Positions 1-12,321 of a DNA stretch of 64,000 nt are shown here, piece by piece. The notes below the pieces were generated by a model. It had not been told where the DNA came from. It did not search any database and saw nothing but the letters and a program-made list of their open reading frames with translations. This stretch comes from Earliella scabrosa (lineage: Eukaryota; Basidiomycota; Agaricomycetes; Polyporales; Polyporaceae): positions 620,001 through 684,000 of the forward strand of contig JABYQQ010000013.1 in NCBI GenBank assembly GCA_022605405.1, written 5' to 3'. Each line of letters opens with the position of its first letter. Position 1 is the first letter of the stretch. A program made the position numbers and the translations under genes.

Positions 1-1
1 T

Positions 2-1985
2 TCGGATGATGAGAACGGCGGGCAGGGCAATCAGTACGCATTCCCGGGACAGAGTTCGGGTGGCCCTTATACTGAGAGTATATCTAGTGCCGAGGGCCTC
101 GTGAACGGAACCTCGCGCAGTCATGCCGGCCAGCGGCGGATGAGCCGTACTTCGCCCTCAAACGAGGGTGGCAGCTCGAGCCACGGAAACGAGGTGCCGC
201 AGGAATACCGGTCCGAAGTCGAGCGCATTTTCTTTGAGTTCTTGAATTCGATCTGTTCCAATCGTACGTATGCGCGCTGCGGCCTTCTCTCGGCCCAGCC
301 GCCCCCTCCTCCGCGTCCGTGCCCCCGCTGAACTGCATGCCCCTTCTGCTCCACAGTCGATGCTACCGATTCCAAGGGCGAGCCGATCCATCAGACGCTC
401 ATGGCTAAGAAGATGCAGCGCCTGGACGAGTCCCCCGACTTCCGTCCCTTCAAGTTCCGCATCCAAGCCTTCACCAACGCCTTCTTGGAAGAGGTACCTT
501 CTCTATCATCTCCCTCCTCGGCATCACGGCATTCATGACCTCATCTTGTCCAGCTCGCGCGACAGGGTTTTCCCGAGGAAAAGATCCCAATGAAGAAGGC
601 GAGTTGATAGCGGCGTGTATGGCATCCGTCGGCACGTCATCTGACATACGGCGTTCCCCGCCCTCACAGATCCGGAACTTTTTGTGGAACCAGCCCTACA
701 TCTCGCGCTTCAACGAGGAGGGCAAGAAGTCAAAGTCAAAAGGCAATCACATCTGGCATGTCGATGCGAAAAAGTCTGAGGGCGGCTGGGTCTTCCGGCC
801 CTTCAAGCGGAAGCTTGCCGGCACGCCGCCTGGCGTGGCGTACGTCGGCTTGCGGTGGACCTGGACGCCGAGGATATGGGACCCCCAGGCCTCTCGCACC
901 AACATGCCCGTCAGCTACAGCTCCCCCTCGCTCCCGTCCTGGCTGTCGTGGAAGGAAGACTCGCTGACCGGGATCCCGCCGCCGGATGCGCAGAGTTGCG
1001 ACGTAACAGTCGAAGCGAGGGTGCGTTCTCAGGCCATGCGGCAGTGATGTGGGTTCTGACCCTCGGTTCCAGTTCATGCAGGATGGGAAGGAGGAGCTGC
1101 TGACGCACACCGTGCACATCACCATCGCTCCCATGGCCGCCGTCGACTCCACGTTCACTCCCTCACGGCGACCCTCGCTCGTCGGTGACATACACAACCC
1201 TCGGCGGATCCTGAGCGACTCAATCGTCAGTGGAGTTGCTCAGCCGACCAACACGCAACGGTACGCGGTCCCGATCGGATTTTCGTCTCCGTATGGCATT
1301 CTCACTGTGACCCCCGTCTAGACTGCTACGAGGCGGGCTTGGTGCTGTGCCGCCGCCCGGGGTAGCGCCCGAGTCGCAGGTCGTGCAAGTCCTGACCACG
1401 GCTGCTCAGCGTGTAGCACAGGAGGCGCAGTCGCAAGTGGTCGCATCACCTAACGAGGTTGGGCCGGAGCTGCAGGCGTTGGCAAAGCAACAACACGTCC
1501 TCACCGTCACCGCGCAGGCGATCAGCTCGAAGTTGGCTGGAGAGGTGCCGGAGGGCGCCGTCGCACAGTCGAATGCGCTTACTGTCGCCGCCCAGCAGGT
1601 CGTACTCCAAGCTGCTCGCCAGGTCGTCGCAGACCGTACAGTTGCGGCCGTGTCATCAGGTTTTCCTCATGCCGTCGCAGCGAGCACCGTCCCCGCTGTC
1701 ACGGTCAAGGAGGTTTCGGTGGCAACTCAATCTGCTGTCGCACAGGCCGTCGACATGGTCGGCCCTCTCTCAAGTGAGGTCGACGTGCTCATGACTGCCA
1801 AGTCGTTGCTCCAGCAACAGACCCGTGGTCCGCCCGTTCTCTCCACCATGGATCCTACGCGTCCGCACTCAACAGGGACCACGCCGCCAGGGCCATACGA
1901 TCTCCCGCCTCCGTCTGTTCCGATACCTCTGCCTGTCCAGGTGCCAGTCGCACCGCCAGGCGCAGTCTACTACCCAACTGGGTAA
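2..1985 (+). CDS. Orphan conserved-looking protein, 5' partial
   Basis: The gene enters from the left edge, so its start is missing. Six exons join in phase: 2-263, 357-493, 554-598, 670-1020, 1073-1260 and 1322-1985, giving 548 visible residues. The third intron (599-669) has a GC donor (GCGAGT) and an AG acceptor. The visible protein has a Ser/Gly-rich start, then a charged helical stretch with the block KIRNFLWNQPYISRF, then a Trp-rich segment (RWTWTPRIW), and a C-terminal Ala/Val/Gln-rich region with periodic heptad-like Val spacing that ends in a Pro-rich tail. The middle part could be a DNA- or protein-binding fold, but I do not recognise the family. The splice-linked continuity and conserved-looking middle make it a real gene; its function is unknown. 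Confidence 0.7.
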
Positions 1986-2625
1986 ACATGTCCTGTCCTT
2001 GGGGTCTCTTGTGGGTCTGGGACGATTCGCCCCGTCGGTATATTATGCTGGTGATATTGGGTCCCGGTCCGCATACGTACGCGCTCACATACCATCCTTC
2101 GTTCTCCTCCTTTTCCCCCATCCTCCTAGACACCTTGAAGCTTGAGGTCGCCAGGGCCGTGAGCTGCTTGCATGTATATGTCTTGATAGCCTATTTAGAA
2201 GTGAAGGTCGCTCTCGCTGCTTTGTATGTCTAGCTTCTCGCCGTCGCCTCCACCCGCATTCCTCCCCCGTCCGCCCCCTCCCCCCGCATTTCACATATAT
2301 AGGTACCGGTACCTCGCTGCATCCCCCCGCACCTCTGACTCGTGGCCGCGTAGCAAGTAAATGTTGACATCATACACATGTACATCACGTCCATCCCCTT
2401 CGTTCTACATACACTTTGCATCTTTGCTTCAGTGTGGACTCTTTTGCTTTTCACCCAGGACTCTATTAGCGCAAACAACAGGACAATTTCGCAATACCGG
2501 TCACCGAGACATACGCCCCCCCCCCCTTTGGGTATCGATGGCGATGCCGTCGTCGACAACGTTGACTCGCAACACTCGACTCGCATGCGCAAGTCGCAAC
2601 ACTGGACCTTGGGCAGTGTTGGCGA
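1986..2625. other. Convergent intergenic region
   Basis: This lies between two converging stop codons. It is pyrimidine-rich, with an uninterrupted run of about 11 C near 2516-2526. I see no gene here; it should hold the 3' ends of both neighbouring transcripts. Confidence 0.5.
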
Positions 2626-3964
2626 TCACGACCACCTCGCCCTTATACCGCCATCCGAGATCTGAGACGCAGTCGGAGGTACGTATGCCATCTTTTTGAA
2701 ACCGGAGACGATCGCGGTGAATTGGAGCTCCGTGATGCGGTTCTCCTTCACCCAACTGTACACCCATGCGTCGCGGGTGCTCATGCGCGCAACCCCTTGC
2801 AGCGCAGCACCGTCGGTCACTCCCATAGCGACGAAGACGGGCAGCAAGTCGGTCTGCTCTGGGTCGAGCCCGCGCAGGAAGGCGAGCACGGGGTCGGTGC
2901 GTGCGTTCACGGTCGTGCTGGACGCAAGCTGCGTCGGAGGGGTTTGACATCTGGAACGCCCTGGTGGGACTACGCTGCTCGGGGTACCACTGCCAGTGCT
3001 GCTTGATGATGGGCTTGGGCTTCCGCGCACTGTGTCGCCACCGCTGCGAGAGCTAGCGCTCCGCGCATTGAGTTCGGTGACAATCTTGTGGTGTGTTCAG
3101 ATTCTCGTTCAAGTCCCAGGCGAGGATGTGCAAGACTTACCGTGCGAGCGAGGGTCGACAGGTTCACCGGGGTCGCTGTCAGTGGGACACCAGCATTGGA
3201 ATCAGGCTCATTGTCAGACTCGTCGTCGAACTCAATAGGAATTTCGGAGGGCTCTTGCAGAACGTTTGCACCGGGAGCGGGGGCGGGCCTCGCGGTCGGC
3301 GCACTGTGGAGCAGGCCAGGCACGAGGAGACGGAGGTTTTCGTCCGTCTGTAGCAACGCAATTGAGTGAGCAGTCTGGATACCGTGCGCAAGACGCTATA
3401 TAGCTACTCACCGCCCACTTGGTCCAATGGGCTAGTCCTTTGCGCCGATGCGGGTTGGGTTTCTTGCTGGGTCTCTGATACTTCAGCCGTCTGTGCTCTG
3501 ATACGATGATGTTGACCGGCCATGCGTCCGTAAAGCTCTCGACTAGGGGGCATTCCTTCCGAGCCTACACCTCGAGCACGCATAAGCAGATGAACCAGGC
3601 ACTGCACGACCTCAACGAGAAGATACGGGAACCGACTGCACTCACGATGCGCAAGAATCGTGGCCATCCCGGCGACCGGACATGGTCATGGCAGAGGTCA
3701 ACGTGTTTATCGGCCAGCTTTGCGACTGTCTCCTGCGAGTGCGAGTGATGCGTCAGGGATCATGCAGAGCCGCCTGAACTTGTTCAGCAACCGTTGGCGA
3801 CTTACCACGACGTTACAGAAGACTTTGAGTTGGTCATACGTTGCAGACAGCCTCATCTGGAATGCCAGGCTCGTGGGGGCCTGACTGGGTCTCATGATCG
3901 TCGGACGTTCCCTTGGCCTAGGGATCTTCACTGCCTGGCCATCATTCGCGTTCGCTCTGGGCAT
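2626..3964 (-). CDS. Orphan two-copy family protein, paralog A (SAM-like C-terminus)
   Basis: Five exons on the minus strand: 3964-3806, 3732-3646, 3601-3419 (or 3412), 3347-3141 and 3084-2626, about 364 residues. The exon 3 donor is uncertain: GTGGGC keeps phase, while the stronger GTGAGT would not. The protein is homologous along its whole length to the gene at 12673-13911, with matching exon order. Shared blocks include PGW-RFLRI in exon 2, LR-LVP-L in exon 4, and the C-terminal RDAWVYSWVKENRITE. The last 70 residues look like a small all-helical SAM-like interaction domain (FLRxL, LLPVF, GVxDxxxLxGxAxM, QFxxIxxGxK). I do not recognise a named family and infer only a protein-interaction role. 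It is divergent from BUD23 with 422 bp between starts. Confidence 0.65.
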
Positions 3965-4386
3965 TGTTGATGAGAAGTTCAGTAGGAAGGTGGTGACCCA
4001 ACTTCAAGTCGGAGGTTGAAGAACGAGTTCAAGCCTGAGAGGTCGCAGACACGCACTTCAGTCCGGTGTGGGTACTTGATAAAGTGGTTCATTTTCATCC
4101 TCAATGCGTCCTCTAGATAACGACGGTACGAGCGAGGTCTGGGCTGTGTAAGTATGTTGAGTTTGAGAAGGAATGGAAGCTTGCGAGTCGGCGGGCCCCG
4201 CGCGCGACCGCGACGCGACGTGCAGCACTGTCACACGTGTCCGCGTTCCTCATGTGACCGAATTTTTTGCGCAAGACGCCCTTGCTCCAGACCTGCTCCA
4301 GACTCCAGAGCTTTACCTCCAGGTGCCTTGGCCCCGTCTCGCCTCAACAGCACAGCTGGTATCATAGGGACTTTCACGCATTCACC
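3965..4386. other. Divergent upstream region of paralog A and BUD23
   Basis: This 422-bp region lies between two start codons. It should contain the promoters of both genes. No coding sequence or clear element is visible. Confidence 0.4.
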
Positions 4387-5535
4387 ATGTCACGGCCAGA
4401 ACTCGTAGCACCTCCTGAAATCGTATGCTCAAGCCTCATGTGTATTGGATACTCTTGACACGACCTCCCACAGTATTATGGGGACATCGAGGCGAAGAAG
4501 TACACCAACAAGTGCGTCTGAGAGCCGGCCTAGGGCTGCGCATGCGAGTTGACCTCACAAAGCTCCCGCATTCAGCAGATCCAGGCGGACATGACCTACC
4601 GTGCACTCGAGCTCCTTAACCTACCCCCGGACGAACCAGCCTTTCTCCTCGACATCGGATGCGGCTCGGGCTTGTCAGGCGAGATCTTGGACGAGGAGGG
4701 TTATATCTGGGTAGGGGTGGACATTGCGCCGAGCATGCTGGGTGAGTTCGCATTGTCTCTCGGGCAGGAAGTCTTCCGCTAAGCTGCCGCAAGAGGTTGC
4801 GCTTGAGCGGGAAGTCGAGGGCGACCTGTTCCTACAAGATATCGGCCAAGGGTTCGGCTTCCGTCCAGGCAGCTTCGACGGCGCTATCAGGTGCATCTCA
4901 TACCATTCCGCGCACTATGTCCCAGCCATAGAGTCTTACTCGCACCTCCCATTGCTCGCGCGTGCAGCATATCCGTCCTCCAATGGCTCCTGAACGCCGA
5001 GACCTCGCACCCGACCTCGTCGCCCCCACACCGCCTCACCCGCTTCTTCACCACCCTCCACGCCGCCCTGAAGAACCCATCGCGCGCGGTGCTGCAGTTC
5101 TACCCGACGTCCGACGACCAGATCCAGCTGATCACCTCCATCGCGCAAAAGGCTGGCTTCGGCGGCGGTATCGTCGTCGACTATCCGAACTCAAAGAAGG
5201 CGCGCAAGGTCTTCCTGTGCCTGTTCGTCGGTGGCGGCGGCGGAGCACAGCAGTTGCCTAAGGGCCTCGAGGGCGAGGAGGACGAGGAGGCCGCGGGCAA
5301 GGCGCAGTTCGAGAAGCGGAGAGAGCGACTGCGCTCGAGGGAAAAGAGCGGAAAGCGCAAGAACGTCAAGGATAAGGACTGGATATTGAAGAAGAAAGAG
5401 GTATGTCTGCGTTGTTCCGAGGCGATATACTGAGCATGGATGCTGATGCCCATGCAGCTCTACCGGCAACGCGGGAAGGAGGGTGTTCCCAACGACTCAA
5501 AATACACAGGCCGCAAGCGGAAAGCTGTCTTCTAG
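4387..5535 (+). CDS. BUD23: 18S rRNA (guanine-N7) methyltransferase Bud23
   Basis: Bud23, working with Trm112, methylates a guanine in 18S rRNA during 40S subunit maturation. Six exons close in phase: 4387-4422, 4474-4511, 4563-4741, 4794-4890, 4968-5400 and 5458-5535, giving 286 residues, close to the family length. The N-terminus has the family signature MSRPE and PPEIYY followed by SRIQQIQ. SAM-binding motif I is LLDIGCGSGLSGE, followed by VGVDIAPSML, a downstream GDLFLQDIGQG block and SVLQWLLNAE. The C-terminus is basic and lysine-rich (RKRKAVF), as expected for the Bud23 C-terminal RNA-binding part. It is convergent with BCS1, with stops 118 bp apart. Confidence 0.95.
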
Positions 5536-5652
5536 ACATGCACATGCCTGTCTTTACTCTTGCCTGTACCGCATCGCTCGTCCATGACACTCTGTAGCAC
5601 ATGGTAAATTATTCCAAGAGAGGTGATCTATGTAGTAGATGTATCAATACTT

Positions 5653-7319
5653 TTAGGATGCCGGTTCTCTTGAGACGAACAATGTCCGAACGTCCTTGAC
5701 GGCCTCGCGTGCACTACTTCGGATGAACAGGCCTTGCAGCGCGGCCATACTAATCCGCCTACCCTGGCTCTGTTCCGCCTCGACGATGGCCTCCATCTCA
5801 TCGGCCAACTCCTGCAGATGGGCATCTGGTACGCGCACCCATCCCTCGCTACCCTGTTCATCTTGCGTGCTTCCGACCTCACTATCGGTTGAGTCGTCAC
5901 GGCCATAGAAGCGCTCGAACAACCGGCGCGCCTGCTGAGGCGAGGCATCGTCGATGAGCACGGACAGGTCAACGCGCCCGGGACGGATTAGAGCAGGATC
6001 AAGGCGTTCGGGGTGGTTCGTCGTCATGAATATGATGCGCTCCTCGCCAGATGCCACGCCGTCCAGCGCATTCAGGAAGCCGGAGAAGGTCACAGAGGAC
6101 TGGTAGCCGTCCGCGCTGGTCTGGACGCGCTTGTTAAACGCGGCGTCAATGTCTTCGATGAGGACGAAGCTGCGCTCGGGCGTGTTGGAAAGGAGGTGGA
6201 TAAGCTTGTCGTCCGCGAGCCCGCGTTCGGAGAGATTGAGCACGCAGATGTCGTAGTTGAGTGCGCCAGCGAGGGCTTGGATGAAGGAAGACTTTCCAGA
6301 TCCAGGGGGACCGTGCAAGAGGTACCCGCGACGGTACGGAATGCCTACAGCAGCTGTGAGTATGCATCGTAAATTTTGGGGAAGTAAGGCGCACCTCTGT
6401 CAGCATACCACTGTCGCCGTTGCAGGAATGCCTTCACGTCCGCCTCAATTTTGTCCGCGACACCCTCCTGTAGTACCACGCTCCGCAGGGGTCGTTTCCG
6501 CCTTGGTTGGCCAAACGGTTTCCACTCGATTCCCCATGGGATGTTGATCACAAGCTTGCCTTCCTGACCACGCATAGCCAAGTCACGGGCTTCCGCAAGC
6601 AGCTGTGTGAACACGCCTCTGTCCCTCGACAATGTCGTGATCGTGATCGTCTCCCAAGGCATGCCCGTCATGAGGTTCGGTGACTTGGTCTCGCGGTCGC
6701 GCTTGACCTGCATCCACACCTTGCCATAGCGGAGGTAGTGCGTACCCGGTGCAGCGACGAGCTTGAACAGCACCGACGCGCTGCCGTTCTTGCGTTGCTC
6801 GTGGAGCGTCTGGACCCCGAGTTGGTGGCTCCGCATCCATGGGGCGGACGAGCGAAAGAGGGCGGTCCAGGGTGCAGCACCGGCATGCGTTCGCGCGGAT
6901 TGGGCAGCCATCCAGGTGAGGAAGTAGTCGTACGCGGGATCCTTGTTGTTCATCTCCAGCGAGACGAGCATTTGTCGTCGGAGGGTGGTCGCGGCGAGCA
7001 TGGTGCCTTGGCGGAGGAACGTCAAGGCGACGCCAATGCCCTAGTGGCCGCGTATGAACGATTCCGTGTCGTTTTGGCCAGAGAGGTTCAGGACGCAAGG
7101 ACGCACCATGATGCCGAAACCGGCCTGGAAGTAGGGGCTATGCTTCATGGCCCTCCTTCAGCGGCCAGGCATGATTCGAGGGGAGAACACGCACTTGTTA
7201 CTCAGGATGCCCGAGAGGAAGGCCCCGCCATCGTTCGCTACGGGAATTACACTCGTTGACGCGTCTTGGGCGGCCACCTGCTCGACGCGGGGGGCTGGGG
7301 CTGGCCCTGGTTGTTGCAT
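5653..7319 (-). CDS. BCS1: Mitochondrial AAA chaperone Bcs1
   Basis: Bcs1 is an inner-membrane AAA ATPase that translocates the folded Rieske Fe-S protein into complex III. Four exons on the minus strand: 7319-7195, 7137-7107, 7040-6395 and 6344-5653, giving 497 residues. Exon 2 is only 31 nt and supplies part of [11 protein letters not shown], just before the single transmembrane segment. The BCS1_N region follows ([13 protein letters not shown] onward). Walker A is GPPGSGKS at about residues 279-286, Walker B is [11 protein letters not shown], and the second region of homology has [19 protein letters not shown]. Its length and N-terminus fit true Bcs1 rather than the shorter BCS1-like paralogs. 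It is divergent from the J-domain gene, with 259 bp between starts. Confidence 0.93.
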
Positions 7320-7578
7320 GGAGGGCGAGAGGAGGCCTCGTCAGACAATGCAAAAACAAACGTCGCGAATGCGGGCTGTGGCCGAGGAGGAGCGGCAAGT
7401 CAATGACAGGCAGCTGGTGACGGAGACGGAGCAAGGGACGGTGGCCAGACTCGAGACGCGTTGGCCGAAGCTTTCCGGATATGGCAGTGGCACGGGGTGG
7501 TCATTTGGACGCGACTCGGCGCTAAAAGGCGCGCGTTTTTCGTCCTTACACCTCTCCTGTTCCCCGCCACTCCCCAGC

Positions 7579-9633
7579 ATGGTCCACAAACACACCACCG
7601 TCGTCGAGGCGTACGCCGTCCTCGGCCTCAGCGATGTATGTCGCCACACCCCTCACAGCAGCCGTGAACTTACCCGAGACGCGTGACGCCCGCGCATTCC
7701 AGGACGCGTCCCTCGAGGTGGTCAAGTCGACCTACAAGCAGGTGAGAGGCACGCGTCATAGCAGGCTTGAATGTATACCGCTGACGCTGACCCTCGCTCG
7801 GGGCATCCAGCTCGCGCTCAAGACCCACCCTGACAAGAATCCGGGAGATGCGGACGCGACTGCGCAGTTCCAGCGGCTCAGCGAGGCCTACAATACCCTC
7901 GTCAAGCACCTCGACCGCTCAGCGTCCCCAGCGCACGAACATTCTCATGACCATTCTCATGGCTTCCCCTTCGGCCACACTCACAGCCACTCGCACGCAC
8001 ACTACCACCCGTTCGGCTACGACGATGACGACTACTTCGACGACGACGATTACTACTATGACGATGAGTTTGATGACTATGACTACGATTCCGACCACGA
8101 GGAGCGCATGGCGTTTTATATGTGCGTAATCGATTGGCCCAGCGAATTCGCAGACTTTGTCTAACTATCCGCCATAGGTACCTCTTTGAAGAGCTTCTGA
8201 GGGGCCGTGCTAGTCGATACGCACAACGTCGTAAGGCTGTCCCTCCTTCCGAGTCCCATCCTGTTTCCGCTCATCTGTCCTGTGGCAGAGTATCATCAAC
8301 AACATCGTCGTCCCGCTACTCCCGAGAGCCAGGAGCAGTACACCGCACGGTTGCGCCGCGCCAGGGAAGAACAGGAGCAGGCCGCAGAACGCCGCGCGCG
8401 GGAAGAAGCCAACCGCAAGGCGAACCTGGAAAGGGAGCGCGAGCGTGGTACGTCATACACCCCTATGACACCATTCAGCCACCATTCTGACTAGTTGATC
8501 AGAGAAGCGCGAGGCTGAGCGACGGAAGCACGTCAAGAATTCAGCCAAGAAGGCCGAAGCCGCGGCCTCTCGCAAAACGGCGGAGCAGAAAGCACGAGCG
8601 CAGCAAGAACAACTGCAAACTCTTCGATCCAACGTCTTCGCAGCAGCGCGGCGGAAAGATGCGGCCGCCGTCAAGAAGGGAATCTGGGAAGAGAACGTAG
8701 ACGCATCTGGTGGCGAGATCCGTAAGGGATCCGAAGACTTCGTCAAGAACCCTCCTCTCGACACAAAGGAGACCTTGCTGCACATCGCGTCGAAGAACGG
8801 CGATCTCGAGCTTGTGGAATGGTTGGACTCGCACAGTATGTCTGACAAGTGTGATGTCATGGTGAACGCTCTGACGTGACAAATGGTTAGGTGCCGACCC
8901 AGAGGAACGTAATGGAGAGGATATGTCAGCGTTCCACATTGCTCTCCGCGGGGGTTATCCCAAGATCGCCAACCATTTCTTCGAAACTTACCCTCCCAAA
9001 GACGACGATCACGCAGCCATCTACACGTCTCCCGAGTCCCGTTCGAATCTTCACCTTGCGCTTGACGCCAAAGAGCCGGAAATGGTTTGGATGGTGCTCG
9101 ACAAGCATCTCTACACGAAGGAAGAGATGGATCAGGCGTGGGAGGTCGTGAACAGCAAGGCGTTCAAGTCCACCATCTCACCCACGAGCAAGTACGACGA
9201 GTTCGTGAACTTGTTCAAGACCTTTGGCGACTACACGGCAGCTGAGCCCGAGAGCCCCCCGAATGGCAAGTTCCAGCAGTCTCGTCGGCCTCGACCCTCG
9301 GTCACCGTAGAGGATGCCCGTTCTCACACCGCTTCGCCTGTCTCCGCTGCCTCCGAAAATCCTCAGACACCACTCTCGGCGTCTTCTGTACCCAACGGCT
9401 CTCGTCCATTCCGTGGTCAGCATCATCGCCGCGGTTCGTACCGCCCCCATCAGCAGCAGCAGCAGCCGTCTTCGCCCGTTCTCCCGCAAGGCTCGCCTAA
9501 GCCTGGCGACTCCTCACAAGACGGTCAGCATCAGTCTGCCAACTACCGCGGCCGTGGTCGCGGTCGAGGGAGGGGCCAATATCGCGGCCGCGGTCGTGGA
9601 CGAGGCCGAGGAGAGGCTCCCGTCGCTGCCTAA
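7579..9633 (+). CDS. J-domain, His-rich, ankyrin and RGG-tail protein
   Basis: Seven exons close in phase: 7579-7635, 7703-7741, 7811-8121, 8178-8230, 8289-8447, 8503-8835 and 8891-9633, giving 564 residues. The N-terminus is a J domain with HPD at residues 38-40, the part that stimulates Hsp70 ATPase. After it come a His-rich run (about 73-98), an acidic Asp/Tyr run (about 102-130), a charged Glu/Arg/Lys-rich helix that is probably a coiled coil, two or three ankyrin-like repeats (TLLHIASKNGDLELVEWL and a following unit), a Ser/Pro/Gln linker and a C-terminal Arg-Gly tail of RGRG repeats. I infer an Hsp70 co-chaperone that can bind RNA or ribosomes through the tail. The domain assignments are firm; the role is inferred. 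Confidence 0.85.
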
Positions 9634-10148
9634 ACATCTGCCCAACGTTACCGGCTCCCGATATTGCTGTTCTTGTTTCCCGATTGACCGCTGCCCTTGG
9701 TCCTCCATAACCCAACCAACGCCCATTGTTGTCGCCCTTCACATTTCTTGACCACCACCAGCACCAGCATTCCACTCGCATCATGTTGTTTTATAGTGTC
9801 CACTGTGCATACCATCTCTTCTCACCACTCGCATTACAATGTTTCTTCGCATGTCAGATTTCTGCCACCATGACCTAGACCACCGCACCCTGCGGTACAA
9901 CTCGCGTTGACAGCGGCCTCTCCGCCGCTCTAGTTACTTACCTCCATTGTACATTGTACGATACTTCTTGGGTCTAATTACGATAGGTCGTGTCCTCTCT
10001 TAATCTATGCGTAACAAATGTGTACATACTTGATTGATTGGGGCCACACGTACTCATCTCGTGTGTATGTTTGCGTGCGTGCGAGCCACACCATAGTGAC
10101 CACCCACTTGGGATGATCTAAGCGCGAACGTTCTGTTATCTGATAACG
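9634..10148. other. Intergenic region between co-oriented genes
   Basis: This holds the 3' region of the J-domain gene and the upstream region of TAH18. I see no further gene in it. Confidence 0.4.
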
Positions 10149-12321
10149 ATGACCTCTTCTCTACCATCATCTTCGTCCCAGTCCTTAGCTCCTCCCGACC
10201 ATCTTCACGCACACGACGACCGCGTCCTCACCATTCTCTATGCTACAGAGACGGGCACAGCACAAGATGTTGCAGACAGGCTCGCGCGCCTCTGTCGATG
10301 CCTGCATATCCGTGCGCGAGTGCACAACATGGAAGCATACTCTCCGGTAAGTTGGTCTTTTTCGTCGCACTCATCGCTGTCAGGGCCTCTCTCATGCTCT
10401 ATCCGGCATTGTAGACAGAGTTGGTCGACGAGCAGATCGTGCTCTTTGTGGTAGCAACCACGGGCTCCGGCCGCGAGCCCCGCGCAATGACTCCTCTCTG
10501 GCAAATGCTCCTCCGCGCCGACCTGCCCGAAGACCTCTTCGAGGACCTGACATTTGCCGTGTTCGGCCTCGGAGACACCTCGTACGACAAGTTCTGTTGG
10601 CCTGCGAAGCTGCTGAGCAGGCGGCTGGCGCAGCTGGGCGCGAGCGAGTTGTGCGCACGAGGGGAGGGCGACGAGCAACACCACCTGGGGTGAGTCATCT
10701 TCACCCTGAAACCTCGCTTCGTGGGCGCGCGCCTCATAATGCATGATAGTATAGAAGGCGCGCTGGGACCTTGGGTGGAGAACCTGTCTTCGGTGCTGCT
10801 GCATGTGTTCCCGCTACCGGAAGGCGCGACCCAAGAGTCGCTAGACAGCCTTCCCCCTCCGCGAGTTGCTGTCACGAACGCGCAAGCTGGCGCTGAGATT
10901 ACACGAAAGGATCCTCTCGTCACGGACAGAGAATACCACATCGCGAAGCTAACGTGCAATCGCCGGCTTACGGCGAGAGACTGGTACCAGGACGTACGCC
11001 ACTTTGATTTCGAGTTGGATGACAATGTACAGTGAGTGATATAGCTCGTCACCGAGGGTTTCTTGCTCAAGGATGTAGAGTACAGGTACGAACCTGGCGA
11101 CGTTGCTGTGATTCATCCCGAGGCGCTACCCGGGGACGTGGAGGCTCTGCTGTCGTGCATAGGATATGCGAATACAGCCGACGAACCTATAGAGATCCGA
11201 CATACTCTTGCAGGTGCGCGAGTTGTGGCTTACGTCGAATAGATGTCTGACGCTCCCGAACAGATCAGTCCCTACCTGATCATCTCCCCACTGTCACCAC
11301 CATGCGCGAGATATTCACGCGTTACGTGGACATCAACGCCGTGCCACGACGTTCTTTCTTCGCTCTCCTGAAGCATTTCGCTCATGACGATATGGAACGC
11401 GAGAAACTCGAGGAGTTCCTCAGCGAGGAGGGGGCTGTAAGTAATGACATGGTCATTGCCATTGTCATTGGTCGGTCCCGAGCTCAACGTTCTCCAGGAT
11501 GAACTGTATGATTATTGCCAGAAACCTCGACGGACGATCCGTGAAGTGATGGAAGAGTTCCGCTCAGCTCGGATCCCTCGGGAATACGTCTTCGACCTCT
11601 TCCCACCACTTCGCCCACGCCAGTTCTCCATCGCGAGCTCCATCAAGGTGATTTCAATCACTGCCGATGCATGTGCACTGTGAATGTTCACACGCCGTGA
11701 TAGAAACACCCTCGAAGTGTCCAGCTCTGCATAGCGATCGTGCAGTACCGCACCATGCTCAAGATCCCGCGGCGCGGCGTCTGCACCTCTTGGCTGGCCG
11801 GGCTCCAACCTGGACATGAGTTGCGGATCGGTTTTCAAAAGGGCTTCATTACGCTTCCGGACGACTCGACTCCGGTCATATGCATCGGTCCTGGGACGGG
11901 CGTTGCGCCTATGCGGGCTGTCATCCAACAGCGCATACACGACGGAGTCACAGCCAACACTCTCTACTTCGGGTGTCGTTCACAGTCCAAGGACCACCAT
12001 TACGGCGAAGAGTGGACGGAGCTATCGGGCGCCCAGAAGCTGACGTACCGGGTAGCGTTCTCGCGCGACGGGCCTGAGGGCCAGGCGCGGACGTACGTCC
12101 AGGACCTCATCCGCCAGGACGCCAGACGGATATGGGAGCTTGTTGGGCTACAGGACGCGTGGGTGTACATCTCTGGCTCCGCGAACAAGATGCCTGCTGC
12201 CGTGCGTGCTGCTATTGCGCATGCTGTGCAGACGGAGGGGGGACGGACTGAGGAGGAGGCGAAGGAGTATGTTGCGAAGATGGAGAGAGAGGGCCGGTTG
12301 GTCGAGGAGTGTTGGAGTTAG
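10149..12321 (+). CDS. TAH18: NADPH-dependent diflavin reductase Tah18
   Basis: Tah18 passes electrons from NADPH through FAD and FMN to Dre2 in cytosolic iron-sulfur protein assembly. Seven exons close in phase: 10149-10346, 10415-10689, 10750-11031, 11086-11213, 11264-11436, 11498-11647 and 11704-12321, giving 607 residues. The flavodoxin domain starts with LYATETGTAQDVADRL and contains VFGLGDTSYDKFCW. The FAD-binding motif is RPRQFSIASS, the NADPH-binding loop is GPGTGVAPMR, and the C-terminal block is WVYISGSANKMP. For exon 7 I chose the acceptor at 11703 because it restores the family motif HPRxVQLCIAIVQYRT; a second AG downstream would lose it. The length is normal for the family. Confidence 0.95.
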
